Assembly: GCA_964360255.1 (NCBI GenBank)
Contig: CAYHVK010000003.1
Location: 124,001 to 188,000, forward strand
From: CAYHVK01 sp964360255
Lineage (GTDB): Bacteria; Bdellovibrionota; Bdellovibrionia; Bdellovibrionales; UBA1609
Direction: 5' to 3'
DNA: 64,000 nucleotides
The notes beneath the pieces were generated by a model that saw only the letters and a list, made by a program, of their open reading frames with translations, searched no databases and was not told the origin of the DNA. Below, in pieces: positions 8,377 through 16,577 of this stretch. Both the position numbers and the translations under genes were made by a program. Position 1 is the first letter of the stretch, and every line of letters starts with the position of its first letter.

Positions 8377-9855
8377 ATGTCGACCGAAAAAGAAAATCCG
8401 CTCCGCGCCGAAAAACGTAAGAAACTAGCACAGCTTCGTGAGGCGGGTATTGATCCATTTCCTCATACGTTTGAGAAAACTCACACCTGCGGTGAAATCA
8501 TCGCGGCTCACTCTGATCTTCAAACAGGGGAGAAGCGTGAAAGCACAGTTGTGACTCTTGCCGGCCGGATTATGACTTTTCGAGACATGGGTAAAGCCGC
8601 TTTCTTTAACATTCAAGATCAGACGGGCCGTATGCAAATCTACGCTCGTATTCAAGAATTACCAGAGCAAGAAGCGAAAGCTTTTAAGCTTGTCGACCTC
8701 GGTGATATCGTAGGCCTTACTGGTTTTGTTTTCAAAACTCAAAAGGGTGAGCTTTCAATTCACATTCAGCGCTTTCAGATTCTTTGCAAAACTCTTGAGC
8801 CGTTACCTGAGAAATTCCACGGTCTTCAAGACGTCGAGATTAAATATCGCCACCGACACTTAGATTTAATCTCTGATCCGGACTCTAGAAAAGTTTTTGA
8901 GTCTCGTACAAAAATTATCAAAGCATTCCGTAGCTTCTTAGATAAGCGCGGCTTTTTAGAAGTGGAAACTCCGGTGCTTCAGCCTATTTATGGTGGAGCT
9001 TCTGCGAATCCGTTTCAAACTCACCATCGCGCTCTTGATATGAATCTTTACATGAAGATTTCACCAGAGCTTTATTTGAAACGTCTTATTGTTGGCGGGT
9101 TCGAAAAAGTTTATGAAATCGGCAAGAACTTCCGTAACGAAGGCATCGATCGTTCGCACAATCCAGAATTCACTATGCTTGAGTTCTACGAAGCTTATAC
9201 AGACTACAACTACCAAATGAAGCAGTTTGAAGAGATGATCGCTCAAGTGGCCATCGAAGTAACGGGTTCATCGAAAGTCATGTACCAAGGCAAAGAGATC
9301 GATTTTACTCCACCATGGCGCCGTTTAACAGTTGTCGACGGTATTCGTGAGTACGCTGGCGTTGATGTTGAAAAAATGGATACAGCTGAACTTTTGGCGC
9401 TGGTTAGAAAACTTGGCGGTGATATTGATAAGCCGCTTTCAAAGGGCGAAATGATTGCTCAAGCTTTTGAACTTTCTGTTGAAGAGCATTTGTGGCAACC
9501 AACATTTATTATGGATCACCCGGTAGAGATTTCTCCACTGACAAAAGCTCACCGTACGAAAAAAGGTTACGTAGAGCGCTTTGAGCCGTTCGCGGCGCAA
9601 ATGGAAATTGGTAATGCGTACACCGAGCTTAATGATCCAGAAGAGCAGTATGAGCGCTTGGCTGAACAAGAGAAGAAGCGTGTCGTAGATGAAGAAGCTC
9701 AACCCATGGATCATGACTTTATTCACGCTATTGATACAGGTATGCCGCCTACCGGTGGTGTAGGTATTGGTATTGAGCGTATCGTGATGATTTTGACAGA
9801 TCGTCCGAGTATCCGTGACATAATATTTTTCCCAACGATGAAAATCCGTGATTAA
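8377..9855 (+). CDS. lysS: Lysyl-tRNA synthetase, class II
   Basis: Charges tRNA-Lys. The 492-residue protein has the N-terminal OB-fold anticodon-binding domain (about residues 50-150, with LAGRIMTFRDMGKAAFF), class II motif 2 around FRNEGIDRSHNPEFTMLEFY (about 247-266), and motif 3 GVGIGIERIVMILTD near the C-terminus. It lies directly behind the aldolase gene. Its last 8 bases overlap the GTG start of the rhodanese-like lipoprotein gene, which suggests coupled translation. Confidence 0.98.
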   Translation: MSTEKENPLRAEKRKKLAQLREAGIDPFPHTFEKTHTCGEIIAAHSDLQTGEKRESTVVTLAGRIMTFRDMGKAAFFNIQDQTGRMQIYARIQELPEQEAKAFKLVDLGDIVGLTGFVFKTQKGELSIHIQRFQILCKTLEPLPEKFHGLQDVEIKYRHRHLDLISDPDSRKVFESRTKIIKAFRSFLDKRGFLEVETPVLQPIYGGASANPFQTHHRALDMNLYMKISPELYLKRLIVGGFEKVYEIGKNFRNEGIDRSHNPEFTMLEFYEAYTDYNYQMKQFEEMIAQVAIEVTGSSKVMYQGKEIDFTPPWRRLTVVDGIREYAGVDVEKMDTAELLALVRKLGGDIDKPLSKGEMIAQAFELSVEEHLWQPTFIMDHPVEISPLTKAHRTKKGYVERFEPFAAQMEIGNAYTELNDPEEQYERLAEQEKKRVVDEEAQPMDHDFIHAIDTGMPPTGGVGIGIERIVMILTDRPSIRDIIFFPTMKIRD

Positions 9856-10762
9856 AAAATCTATAAACCTTCTTTTGCTGACGGCTGCGACTTTTGCATT
9901 GGCAGCGTGTTCGACGCCGCCGGCGACGAAGACTTATGAGACTCAAGATGTTGAGACGCAGATTCTTTTTGAGCGCATTTCTAAGCCTATCAAAATCACT
10001 GAGAAAACAATTATCGTTGATGCTCGAAGTTCATTTGATTTTGCTATGACCCATGCTCCTGGTAGTGTGAATCTCAGCTGGAAAGAGTTTGCCGTAGTGA
10101 AGCCGCCAGTACCAGGCTTAATGAAAGATGATCTTTACCCTGAAGCTTTACGTTTAGCTCGCTTAGGTATCCAGCCGAACTCATCAGTTGTTATTGCGTC
10201 GTACGGCGATCAAAGCAAAGGCGACGAAGGTCGTTTGGCTTGGACGCTGATTTATATGGGCGTTAAAGATGTGCAGATCGCAAGCCTCGATAGTTTAGGT
10301 CTACGTTTTTCAAACCTTGTGAATCCGCCTCCACAAGCGAGTGCAGTGCCATGGAAGCCAGTTGTGGCTCCGAGTATTTTGACGGATCGTAAAGAGGTTT
10401 TGAGTATTGGTTTAACCAAAGCCGTTCCCACTCAACATATACTCGATGTGCGCACGAATGCTGAGTACACTGAGAAAGTAAAAGTTGGGTTCAAAACTCA
10501 CAAACCTGATTTGCGTGCAGTGAATATTCCATTTAATGAATTTTTTGATCGCAGTGGTCGTCCAAACCTAAATATGGTTCAACGCCTACAAGGCATTCAA
10601 ATTAAGCCAGAACATCGCATAGTGGTGATCAGCAATAACGGTATCCGATCAGGAGCTGTGACCTTTGCATTACTCTCGATGGGCTATAAAAACGTAGCCA
10701 ACTATGCTGGGGGATGGACAGATCTTCTCAATAGCGTAAAGGGCAAGCGCGCTCGTAAGTAA
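9848..10762 (+). CDS. Lipoprotein with two rhodanese-like domains lacking the catalytic cysteine
   Basis: The 304-residue protein starts at GTG 9848 inside the end of lysS. A lipoprotein signal peptide with lipobox LAAC is at residues 17-20. Two rhodanese folds follow: the first around residues 45-155 (TIIVDARSSFDFAMTHAPGSVNL), the second around 175-295 (HILDVRTNAEYTE, then NYAGGWTDL). In both, the loop that normally reads CxxGxR lacks Cys (ASYGDQSKG; SNNGIRSG). Sulfur transfer is therefore unlikely, and a binding or sensing role is more plausible. It is predicted to be membrane-anchored and facing the periplasm. Confidence 0.87.
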   Translation: MIKKSINLLLLTAATFALAACSTPPATKTYETQDVETQILFERISKPIKITEKTIIVDARSSFDFAMTHAPGSVNLSWKEFAVVKPPVPGLMKDDLYPEALRLARLGIQPNSSVVIASYGDQSKGDEGRLAWTLIYMGVKDVQIASLDSLGLRFSNLVNPPPQASAVPWKPVVAPSILTDRKEVLSIGLTKAVPTQHILDVRTNAEYTEKVKVGFKTHKPDLRAVNIPFNEFFDRSGRPNLNMVQRLQGIQIKPEHRIVVISNNGIRSGAVTFALLSMGYKNVANYAGGWTDLLNSVKGKRARK

Positions 10763-10790
10763 GGCGCTTGAGTCAGCTATTTACGAGTCT

Positions 10791-11288
10791 TCACTTCGTA
10801 ATAAAGATAATAATATTGTAGTAAGTCGGGCCGCTCTTCATCTGCAAACCCGTATTAATCGCGAGCGTTTGTTTGTCAGCGATTTTAAAATCATCGGCTT
10901 CATCAAAGACAACGGGCTCATCTTTTCCGGAGCGTGAGACAAGGTGGAGAATTCCACTTTTATGTTCAAGTTTCAGACTTAGATTCGAATCACCAAATTT
11001 CAGTTTAGAATTAAGTGCTAGCTTTTCTTCGCTCATCACTTTCGTTTCTAAAATTTGAATTTGTTTTTTATCTAGAGCCAATTTGAGTTTTGGAGAGAAG
11101 TTCGAAATTTTCGCAATATAAGGCCGAGTGATAGCCCGCTCGCGGGCTAGGCCAGAATAGAAACCTGAAGCGTGGGATTCGTTTAACGCGGTAATTCGAA
11201 CGTTTAAATCCTTGGCTTGAACTTCAGAGTCGAAGAGTAAACCGATCGCAATCAGCAGAAGAGCGAATAACCCGCTGCTTTTAATCAT
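10791..11288 (-). CDS. Secreted protein of unknown function
   Basis: I do not recognise the family. The 165-residue protein has a signal peptide (hydrophobic stretch about residues 6-20, likely cleavage after VQA near residue 25). The rest is polar with alternating beta-type patterns and no Cys, so a small periplasmic beta-rich domain is possible. Its start overlaps the stop of the HD-GYP gene by one base (TAATG), so the two are translationally coupled on the minus strand. Confidence 0.7.
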   Translation of the reverse strand: MIKSSGLFALLLIAIGLLFDSEVQAKDLNVRITALNESHASGFYSGLARERAITRPYIAKISNFSPKLKLALDKKQIQILETKVMSEEKLALNSKLKFGDSNLSLKLEHKSGILHLVSRSGKDEPVVFDEADDFKIADKQTLAINTGLQMKSGPTYYNIIIFITK

Positions 11289-12244
11289 TAAGTGTTAACC
11301 GATTTTTCCATCTGGAAAAGAACTTCGTTCATGGCTTTTAAAAACTCAGGGTCATAGCGGCCCGAAAGTTTTGTTGTCATAAACTCTAATGCGGCTTTAG
11401 GCACCATTGGTTTATTGTAGGAACGCTGAGTTGTAAGGGCATCGAAAGTATCACAGAGAGCTACGATCTTCGCCATCGGGTGAATCTCGTGGGCTTGCAG
11501 CTGCTGAGGATAGCCGTTGCCCACCATGCTCTCATGGTGCTCGAAACAACAAGCCTTAATGGCCTCAGAAACTTTATGATCATTTAAAATTTGTAAACCA
11601 AACTGTGGGTGCTTTTGCATCTGCGCCCATTCAACATCATTGAGCGGACCATCTTTACAGATAATATCCACGCTCACTTGGCGTTTACCGATATCATGAA
11701 AAAGCGAACCTTCGCCCATCTGTTGAAGCTCAGCTTTGTTAAAGCCTGCCACTTGAGCGAGGCCGAGAGAGTAAATTCCCACATCAAGAGAGTGAGTGTA
11801 AGTATAAAAATCGTGGCTTGATAAACCAATCAAGTGAGCCATGGCCTCAGGCTCTTCACCCATAAGGTCGACGAACTGGCCGATAATGATTTTTGATTCT
11901 TGTAGGGCGCGCTCAATATCTGGGCTTTCAAAAAGCTCTTCAACAAGAGTGAGTGAGCTTTCACGCAAGATAATAGCTTTTGCTTTGGTGTCCAGATTGC
12001 TGTTTTTTAAAACGTCATGAATATATTTTTTGTAAGTTGGGCGCTCACTGCCTTTAATAAAAAAGGCGTCCGGAGCTTTATTCTCAAACTTATCTAACTT
12101 TTCAGCTGCGATTTTATCGCCTTTACGGGTGTAAAGAATCTGTTTGGCATTAATCAAGACATAAAGATCAAACGGAATAGGCTCTAACGGATTGAGCGAA
12201 TTGAGGCGGACCTTAAGAAAATTCTCGTTGTGGACTTCAGACAT
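11288..12244 (-). CDS. HD-GYP domain phosphodiesterase/signalling protein
   Basis: HD-GYP proteins hydrolyse cyclic di-GMP or related dinucleotides and act in signalling. The 318-residue protein has an N-terminal region of about 130 residues with no clear family, then an HD-GYP domain with HSLDVG, the metal-binding HDIGKRQV, a KHP helix, EHHE followed by GNGYP, and DTFDALTTQRSYNKP. All core HD-GYP residues are present, including the GYP triplet, so it is probably active. No membrane segment is seen. It is co-transcribed with the small secreted protein gene and divergent from recG. Confidence 0.93.
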   Translation of the reverse strand: MSEVHNENFLKVRLNSLNPLEPIPFDLYVLINAKQILYTRKGDKIAAEKLDKFENKAPDAFFIKGSERPTYKKYIHDVLKNSNLDTKAKAIILRESSLTLVEELFESPDIERALQESKIIIGQFVDLMGEEPEAMAHLIGLSSHDFYTYTHSLDVGIYSLGLAQVAGFNKAELQQMGEGSLFHDIGKRQVSVDIICKDGPLNDVEWAQMQKHPQFGLQILNDHKVSEAIKACCFEHHESMVGNGYPQQLQAHEIHPMAKIVALCDTFDALTTQRSYNKPMVPKAALEFMTTKLSGRYDPEFLKAMNEVLFQMEKSVNT

Positions 12245-12333
12245 GTGATCTTAGTTTGCCATTAGAAGGTTTTTGGGCCAAATTCATTGCTAAATTACGA
12301 CCACATTACAGACCTTGGTCAAAAGAGATTCTC

Positions 12334-14421
12334 ATGCCACTTGAGCTCACAACCCCAATTCAATTCATGAAAGGCGTAGGCCCCAAGCTGGGCGATCTCT
12401 TGCGCAAGCGGGGAATAGATACCGTCAGTGATCTCTTTGACTGGTACCCGCGCACTTATGAAGATCGACGCGCCGCTCGCACCATCTCATCTCTCCAGGC
12501 CGAACAAATTGTGAGTCTAGCTGCCATGGTTGTCGCGGTTAAACAAATCCCAATGGGCAGCAGTCATCGCAAAATGTACGAAGTGACTCTGGGCGATGCC
12601 ACGGGCCGAATCAACTGCAAATACTTTCGTGTTCCTTATCGCGGTTATTTTGATCGCTTCGCGCGCAATCAGAAAGTTCGTATTTCGGGCAAAGTGATTC
12701 TCTATCGCGGTAAGCTTGAGTTTCATCATCCTGACATCCAACCGATTTACGAAGATGATCCTGAAGAGCTCAAAGATATTTTGATTCCGGTTTATACCGA
12801 AACAGAGGGTTTAAGTACGGCGAAAGTGCGAAAGCTCCTTGAGCAGGCTTCTGCTGAAATTATATCGAAAAGTGAATACCCAGAAATTTTCCCGGCTTGG
12901 CTTCGCGAGAAATATAAATTAGCAACGCGCGCTCAAGCTTTAAAAGAGGTTCACTTTCCGCATGTCGATAATGCCGAATATCTTTTAAAATTTACTTCAG
13001 AAGCTCAGCACCGAATTATTTTCGAAGAGTTTTTCTGGATTGAGCTTTATATGGCCAGCATTCGCGAAGGTGTGCGCCGTGAAAAAGCCATCGCCATTAG
13101 TAATGACGGCGCCTGGGTGAAGAAGATTCGCGAAAAGTTGCCCTTTGAGCTGACAGGTGCACAGGAGCGTACACTCAGCGAAGTTTTAGTCGACATCGCA
13201 AAGCCTCATCCCATGCATCGCCTCGTCCAAGGAGATGTGGGCTCAGGTAAAACTATGGTGGCTTTACTCGCCGCTGTTCAGGCTGCGCAGAACGGAATTC
13301 AAACGGCGATTATGGCTCCGACCGAAATTCTGGCTGAGCAGCACTTTAAGAATGCTAAAAAATTTCTCACTGAAACTTTAGGAATTGAAGTTGAGCTCAT
13401 CACCGGTCGCTTAAAAACTAAAGAGTATAAAGCGGCTGTTGAGCGTGTAAAATCTGGCGAAGCTATGATTTGTGTGGGCACGCACGCCCTTATAGAAGAG
13501 AGCGTAGAGTTTAAAAATCTCGGCCTAGTTATTGTGGACGAGCAGCACCGCTTCGGTGTTGAGCAGAGAAATAAGCTGAAGAAAAATAATTCTCCTCACT
13601 TCTTAGTTATGACAGCAACGCCAATTCCAAGAACTTTGGCGATGACGGTTTATGGTGATCTTGATGTTTCGATTATTGATGAATTGCCACCAGGACGTTC
13701 ACCCATCGTAACTCGTAAAGTTTTCCCAACGGCGCGCGAGAAAGTTTTCGGCTTTATGCGCGAGCAAATCAGTAAAGGTCGTCAGGCTTACGTGATTTAT
13801 CCGCTGGTTGAAGAGAGCGAAAAGATCGATTTGAAAAACGCCGTAGAAGAATTTGAAGTTCTACAGGCAAAATTTCCAGAATTTAAGTTAGGACTTCTTC
13901 ATGGCCGTATGAAAGGCGAAGAAAAAGAAGCCGTTATGGCCGATTTCAGGGACGGTAAAACTCAGATTTTAATTTCAACAACCGTTGTAGAAGTTGGCGT
14001 TGATGTGCCCAATGCCACAATTATGGTGATTGAACATGCTGAGCGTTTTGGTTTGTCACAGCTCCATCAATTGCGTGGTCGCGTAGGTCGGGGAGAACAC
14101 AAAAGCTATTGTGTTCTGATGCTCGGATACGCCATGTCTGAAGAGGCCTTGAAGCGCGCTGAAGTGATTGTGAGTACAACTGACGGCTTTAAAATCTCTG
14201 AAGCTGATTTAGAACTTCGTGGCCCTGGTGAATTCTTAGGCCGTCGTCAATCGGGCTTACCAGGCTTTAAAATGGCCAATCTGGTTCGTGATATTAAAAT
14301 TTTAAAAGAAGCGCGCGACGCAGCTCATGAACTTCTCGCTCGAGACCCTTATTTAACAAAAAACGAACATGCTTTGATTAAAGAGCAATTCGAAAAAGCT
14401 AAAACGCATATTGTGGGTTAG
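12334..14421 (+). CDS. recG: ATP-dependent DNA helicase RecG
   Basis: RecG remodels stalled replication forks and branch-migrates Holliday junctions. From the ATG at 12334 the protein has 695 residues, close to the family norm; a TTG at 12256 would add 26 residues that do not look conserved. The N-terminal wedge domain has an OB fold (about 60-150). The helicase core shows Walker A GDVGSGKT, DEQHRFG, MTATPIPRTL and motif VI QLRGRVGRGEHKSYC, followed by the C-terminal RecG helical hook. It is divergent from the HD-GYP gene, with an 89-bp gap. Confidence 0.96.
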   Translation: MPLELTTPIQFMKGVGPKLGDLLRKRGIDTVSDLFDWYPRTYEDRRAARTISSLQAEQIVSLAAMVVAVKQIPMGSSHRKMYEVTLGDATGRINCKYFRVPYRGYFDRFARNQKVRISGKVILYRGKLEFHHPDIQPIYEDDPEELKDILIPVYTETEGLSTAKVRKLLEQASAEIISKSEYPEIFPAWLREKYKLATRAQALKEVHFPHVDNAEYLLKFTSEAQHRIIFEEFFWIELYMASIREGVRREKAIAISNDGAWVKKIREKLPFELTGAQERTLSEVLVDIAKPHPMHRLVQGDVGSGKTMVALLAAVQAAQNGIQTAIMAPTEILAEQHFKNAKKFLTETLGIEVELITGRLKTKEYKAAVERVKSGEAMICVGTHALIEESVEFKNLGLVIVDEQHRFGVEQRNKLKKNNSPHFLVMTATPIPRTLAMTVYGDLDVSIIDELPPGRSPIVTRKVFPTAREKVFGFMREQISKGRQAYVIYPLVEESEKIDLKNAVEEFEVLQAKFPEFKLGLLHGRMKGEEKEAVMADFRDGKTQILISTTVVEVGVDVPNATIMVIEHAERFGLSQLHQLRGRVGRGEHKSYCVLMLGYAMSEEALKRAEVIVSTTDGFKISEADLELRGPGEFLGRRQSGLPGFKMANLVRDIKILKEARDAAHELLARDPYLTKNEHALIKEQFEKAKTHIVG

Positions 14422-14463
14422 ACCAATGGATGATCGTAATTTTACTATTTTTAGAAGGTATTA

Positions 14464-14991
14464 ATGAAAAGTAAGATCGATGTACTAGATCAAAAAGTGC
14501 TTCTTAAGATTCAAAACTGGCGTCGTCGTCCACTAAATTCATTCTTTCTTTATCTCACTTATACCGGAACAGGCTATGCGTGGTGGATTTTCGCTCTTGT
14601 TCTCAATGTACTTAATTATTTGAATATCCAATTTATCCCCAATCAAAATAGATTTCTAAACGCACTTTTCAGTCCCTTACTCGCTTGGTTCTTAGGTTAT
14701 TTTCTTAAGAAGCATTACGGACGCAAAAGACCTTCGGCGGCTATTGCAGGTTTTGAGCAGTATATCTCGCCTCCAACTTGTGGGTCATTTCCTTCAAGTC
14801 ATGCTTCTGCTTCAACGGCTTTCTTTATCGCTCTAGTTTTAATGGTTCATCCATGGGCGTCATTTGTTGGAGTATGGGCGGCCCTTATTTCATTCTCACG
14901 CCTTTATTTAGGTGTTCACTACCTCAGCGATGTTTTGGCGGGTGCTGTGCTCGGTGTCTTCTGCGCCTTCACGGTTCTGGCAGTTTTGTAA
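14464..14991 (+). CDS. PAP2-family membrane phosphatase
   Basis: Integral membrane acid phosphatase of the PAP2 superfamily, likely acting on a lipid phosphate such as undecaprenyl pyrophosphate or phosphatidylglycerophosphate. The 175-residue protein has the three phosphatase motifs: KKHYGRKRP (about residues 82-90), PSSHAS (about 109-114) and SRLYLGVHYLSDVLAG (about 145-160). Five or six hydrophobic segments are present. It follows recG by 42 bases and may be read from the same promoter. The exact substrate cannot be told. Confidence 0.9.
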   Translation: MKSKIDVLDQKVLLKIQNWRRRPLNSFFLYLTYTGTGYAWWIFALVLNVLNYLNIQFIPNQNRFLNALFSPLLAWFLGYFLKKHYGRKRPSAAIAGFEQYISPPTCGSFPSSHASASTAFFIALVLMVHPWASFVGVWAALISFSRLYLGVHYLSDVLAGAVLGVFCAFTVLAVL

Positions 14992-15235
14992 TATGCAACG
15001 CACAATCTGATCATTTATAAATGATAATTTGACCACTTTTTTGAAGCTTATTTTTCTGCGCTTGCGCATTTCATTTGCTTAGCACCAGCGGGGTCATGCT
15101 TGATGTTTCGCACTTAAGGGCGAAGGTGACACGCTCTTTTAAAGTGTGATTATCGAGCCTTCAAAAATATGAAACTTTTTTGATAAATACGCATTTCAGT
15201 GATTTTAAAAACATGTGTTAATCTGCCTCTCGCAA

Positions 15236-15712
15236 ATGAAACAGAAAACTCTTTTTAATTTATCAAAATATTCAAGCGACTTCGGCGGAAGTTTACTCAT
15301 TGGTAAAAGAAGGTCTTCAAGGCCAATATCAACTAAAAATTCTCTGCATATCGTTTTGCGAGGAGATACGAAGTTATCGGGCTCACTGCTTAAATATCGG
15401 TCAGACATCGATTCTGGTTTCAAACGCTTTTCAGAAAAGTTCGGCGTTAAAATTTATAAACACTCGATTGTCTCGAATCATGTGCACTTTGTTGGGCTTT
15501 TTAATTCACGTCAGCAGTACGTGAAATTCATCAGAGCTTTAACCGGTTTTATAGCAATAAGAACCAAGATCATTTGGACTTTAAGACCCTATAGCCGCAT
15601 TTTAGCTTGGGGGCGAAGCTTCAGAACGGCTATTGATTATGTCATTAAAAATCATTTGGAAGCTTTGGGAGTTATTGCTTATCAAGAGAGAGCGAAGCGA
15701 AAGCGGAGGTGA
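15236..15712 (+). CDS. REP-associated tyrosine transposase-like protein (Y1_Tnp/RAYT)
   Basis: A Y1-type HUH endonuclease domain of about 158 residues. The HUH histidine pair is in SNHVHFVG (near residue 88), preceded by an N-terminal strand HIVLRGD. The candidate nucleophile Tyr is in RTAIDYVIKNHLEALG near the C-terminus. The end is very basic (RAKRKRR). RAYTs are single-copy domesticated relatives of IS200/IS605 transposases. No flanking REP hairpins or terminal repeats were seen, so it is probably not a mobile IS. ATG 15236 is preferred over GTG 15215. Confidence 0.82.
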   Translation: MKQKTLFNLSKYSSDFGGSLLIGKRRSSRPISTKNSLHIVLRGDTKLSGSLLKYRSDIDSGFKRFSEKFGVKIYKHSIVSNHVHFVGLFNSRQQYVKFIRALTGFIAIRTKIIWTLRPYSRILAWGRSFRTAIDYVIKNHLEALGVIAYQERAKRKRR

Positions 15713-16045
15713 GATTTAAGCTCAAGCTAAAACCAAGCCTCTTCTATTCAATTTTGATTCACCAAACTAGTTTCTAGACCTTTACAAATCAAAAATCGGG
15801 CCCAAATTGTCCATAGTGGCACTTAGGTTTTTTGCTTGAGCACTGAGTAGATTCGATTACACCAATTTGGCATTACCTTTTTACACTCGAAATTACTCAG
15901 CTCTATCCTTTTTTTATACTGTGGTGCTCAATTTTGTCAGAGTCTTTGATTACTCGTGTCAAAACTGCTATAAAAACCGGGCTAGACGATTACCCTCCGC
16001 GGGAAATCACTCTGGTAGAAGAAGTACTTAACAAAAGGAAACTGA
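15713..16045 (+). other. Intergenic region upstream of carD
   Basis: This 333-bp stretch holds no gene I can support. It contains an 8-bp inverted pair, CCAAATTG at 15802-15809 and CAATTTGG at 15863-15870, separated by 53 bp. It also contains the carD promoter candidate near its end. Confidence 0.6.
15946..15974 (+). promoter_or_regulatory. Sigma-70-type promoter candidate for carD
   Basis: TTGATT (15946-15951), a 17-bp spacer, then TATAAA (15969-15974). Transcription would start near 15981, giving a leader of about 65 bases before the carD ATG, which has AGGAAA just upstream. The match to the housekeeping consensus is 4/6 and 5/6. Confidence 0.55.
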
Positions 16046-16543
16046 ATGGAAATGTACACTGTTGGAGATAATGCTGTTTATGCCGGCCACGGAGTTGGTA
16101 AAATCGTAGCTATCGAAACGACTGAAATGTACGGTCGCAGTCAGACTTTCTATCGCATCCAAATCCTTGAGACAGGAATGAAAATTCTTGTTCCAACTGA
16201 TAACGCAGAGTCACGCGGTCTTAGACCTATTATTTCTAGTGACGAAGCTGACAAGGTATTGGGTATTGTGCGCGAGAAGAAATTTAAAATCGACAATCAA
16301 ACTTGGAACCGTCGCTACCGTGAATACATGGAAAAGATCAAAACTGGCTCTGTATTCGAGATAGCTGAAGTTTTCCGTGATCTTTACCTTCTTAAAGGTG
16401 AGAAAGAGCTCTCATTCGGTGAGAAGAAGATGCTCGACATGGCGCGAGGCCTACTTCTTCGTGAATTAGCTTTAGCTAAGAGCGAAGAAACTCTTCAGGC
16501 TCAAGAAGATCTCGTTAACATTTTTGATCTTAAAAAAGCGTAA
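16046..16543 (+). CDS. carD: CarD/CdnL-type RNA polymerase-binding regulator
   Basis: CarD/CdnL proteins bind the RNA polymerase beta subunit and stabilise open promoter complexes, notably at rRNA promoters. The 165-residue protein has the N-terminal Tudor-like RNAP-interaction domain (YTVGDNAVYAGHGVGKIV at residues 4-21, then LVPTDNAESRGLR) and an all-helical C-terminal DNA-binding domain from about residue 70 (TWNRRYREYMEKIKTG, then FGEKKMLDMARGLL). Length and domain order match the family. An AGGAAA Shine-Dalgarno lies upstream. It precedes gltX by 34 bases. Confidence 0.93.
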   Translation: MEMYTVGDNAVYAGHGVGKIVAIETTEMYGRSQTFYRIQILETGMKILVPTDNAESRGLRPIISSDEADKVLGIVREKKFKIDNQTWNRRYREYMEKIKTGSVFEIAEVFRDLYLLKGEKELSFGEKKMLDMARGLLLRELALAKSEETLQAQEDLVNIFDLKKA

Positions 16544-16577
16544 ACATTCCTTCTAAATCTGTCTATACTGGTTGGCT

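Noticed and set aside
15010..15025. 16-bp AT-rich palindrome near the RAYT gene as a REP element
   Set aside because: It is short, AT-only in the centre and single-copy here. REP hairpins are GC-rich and repeated.
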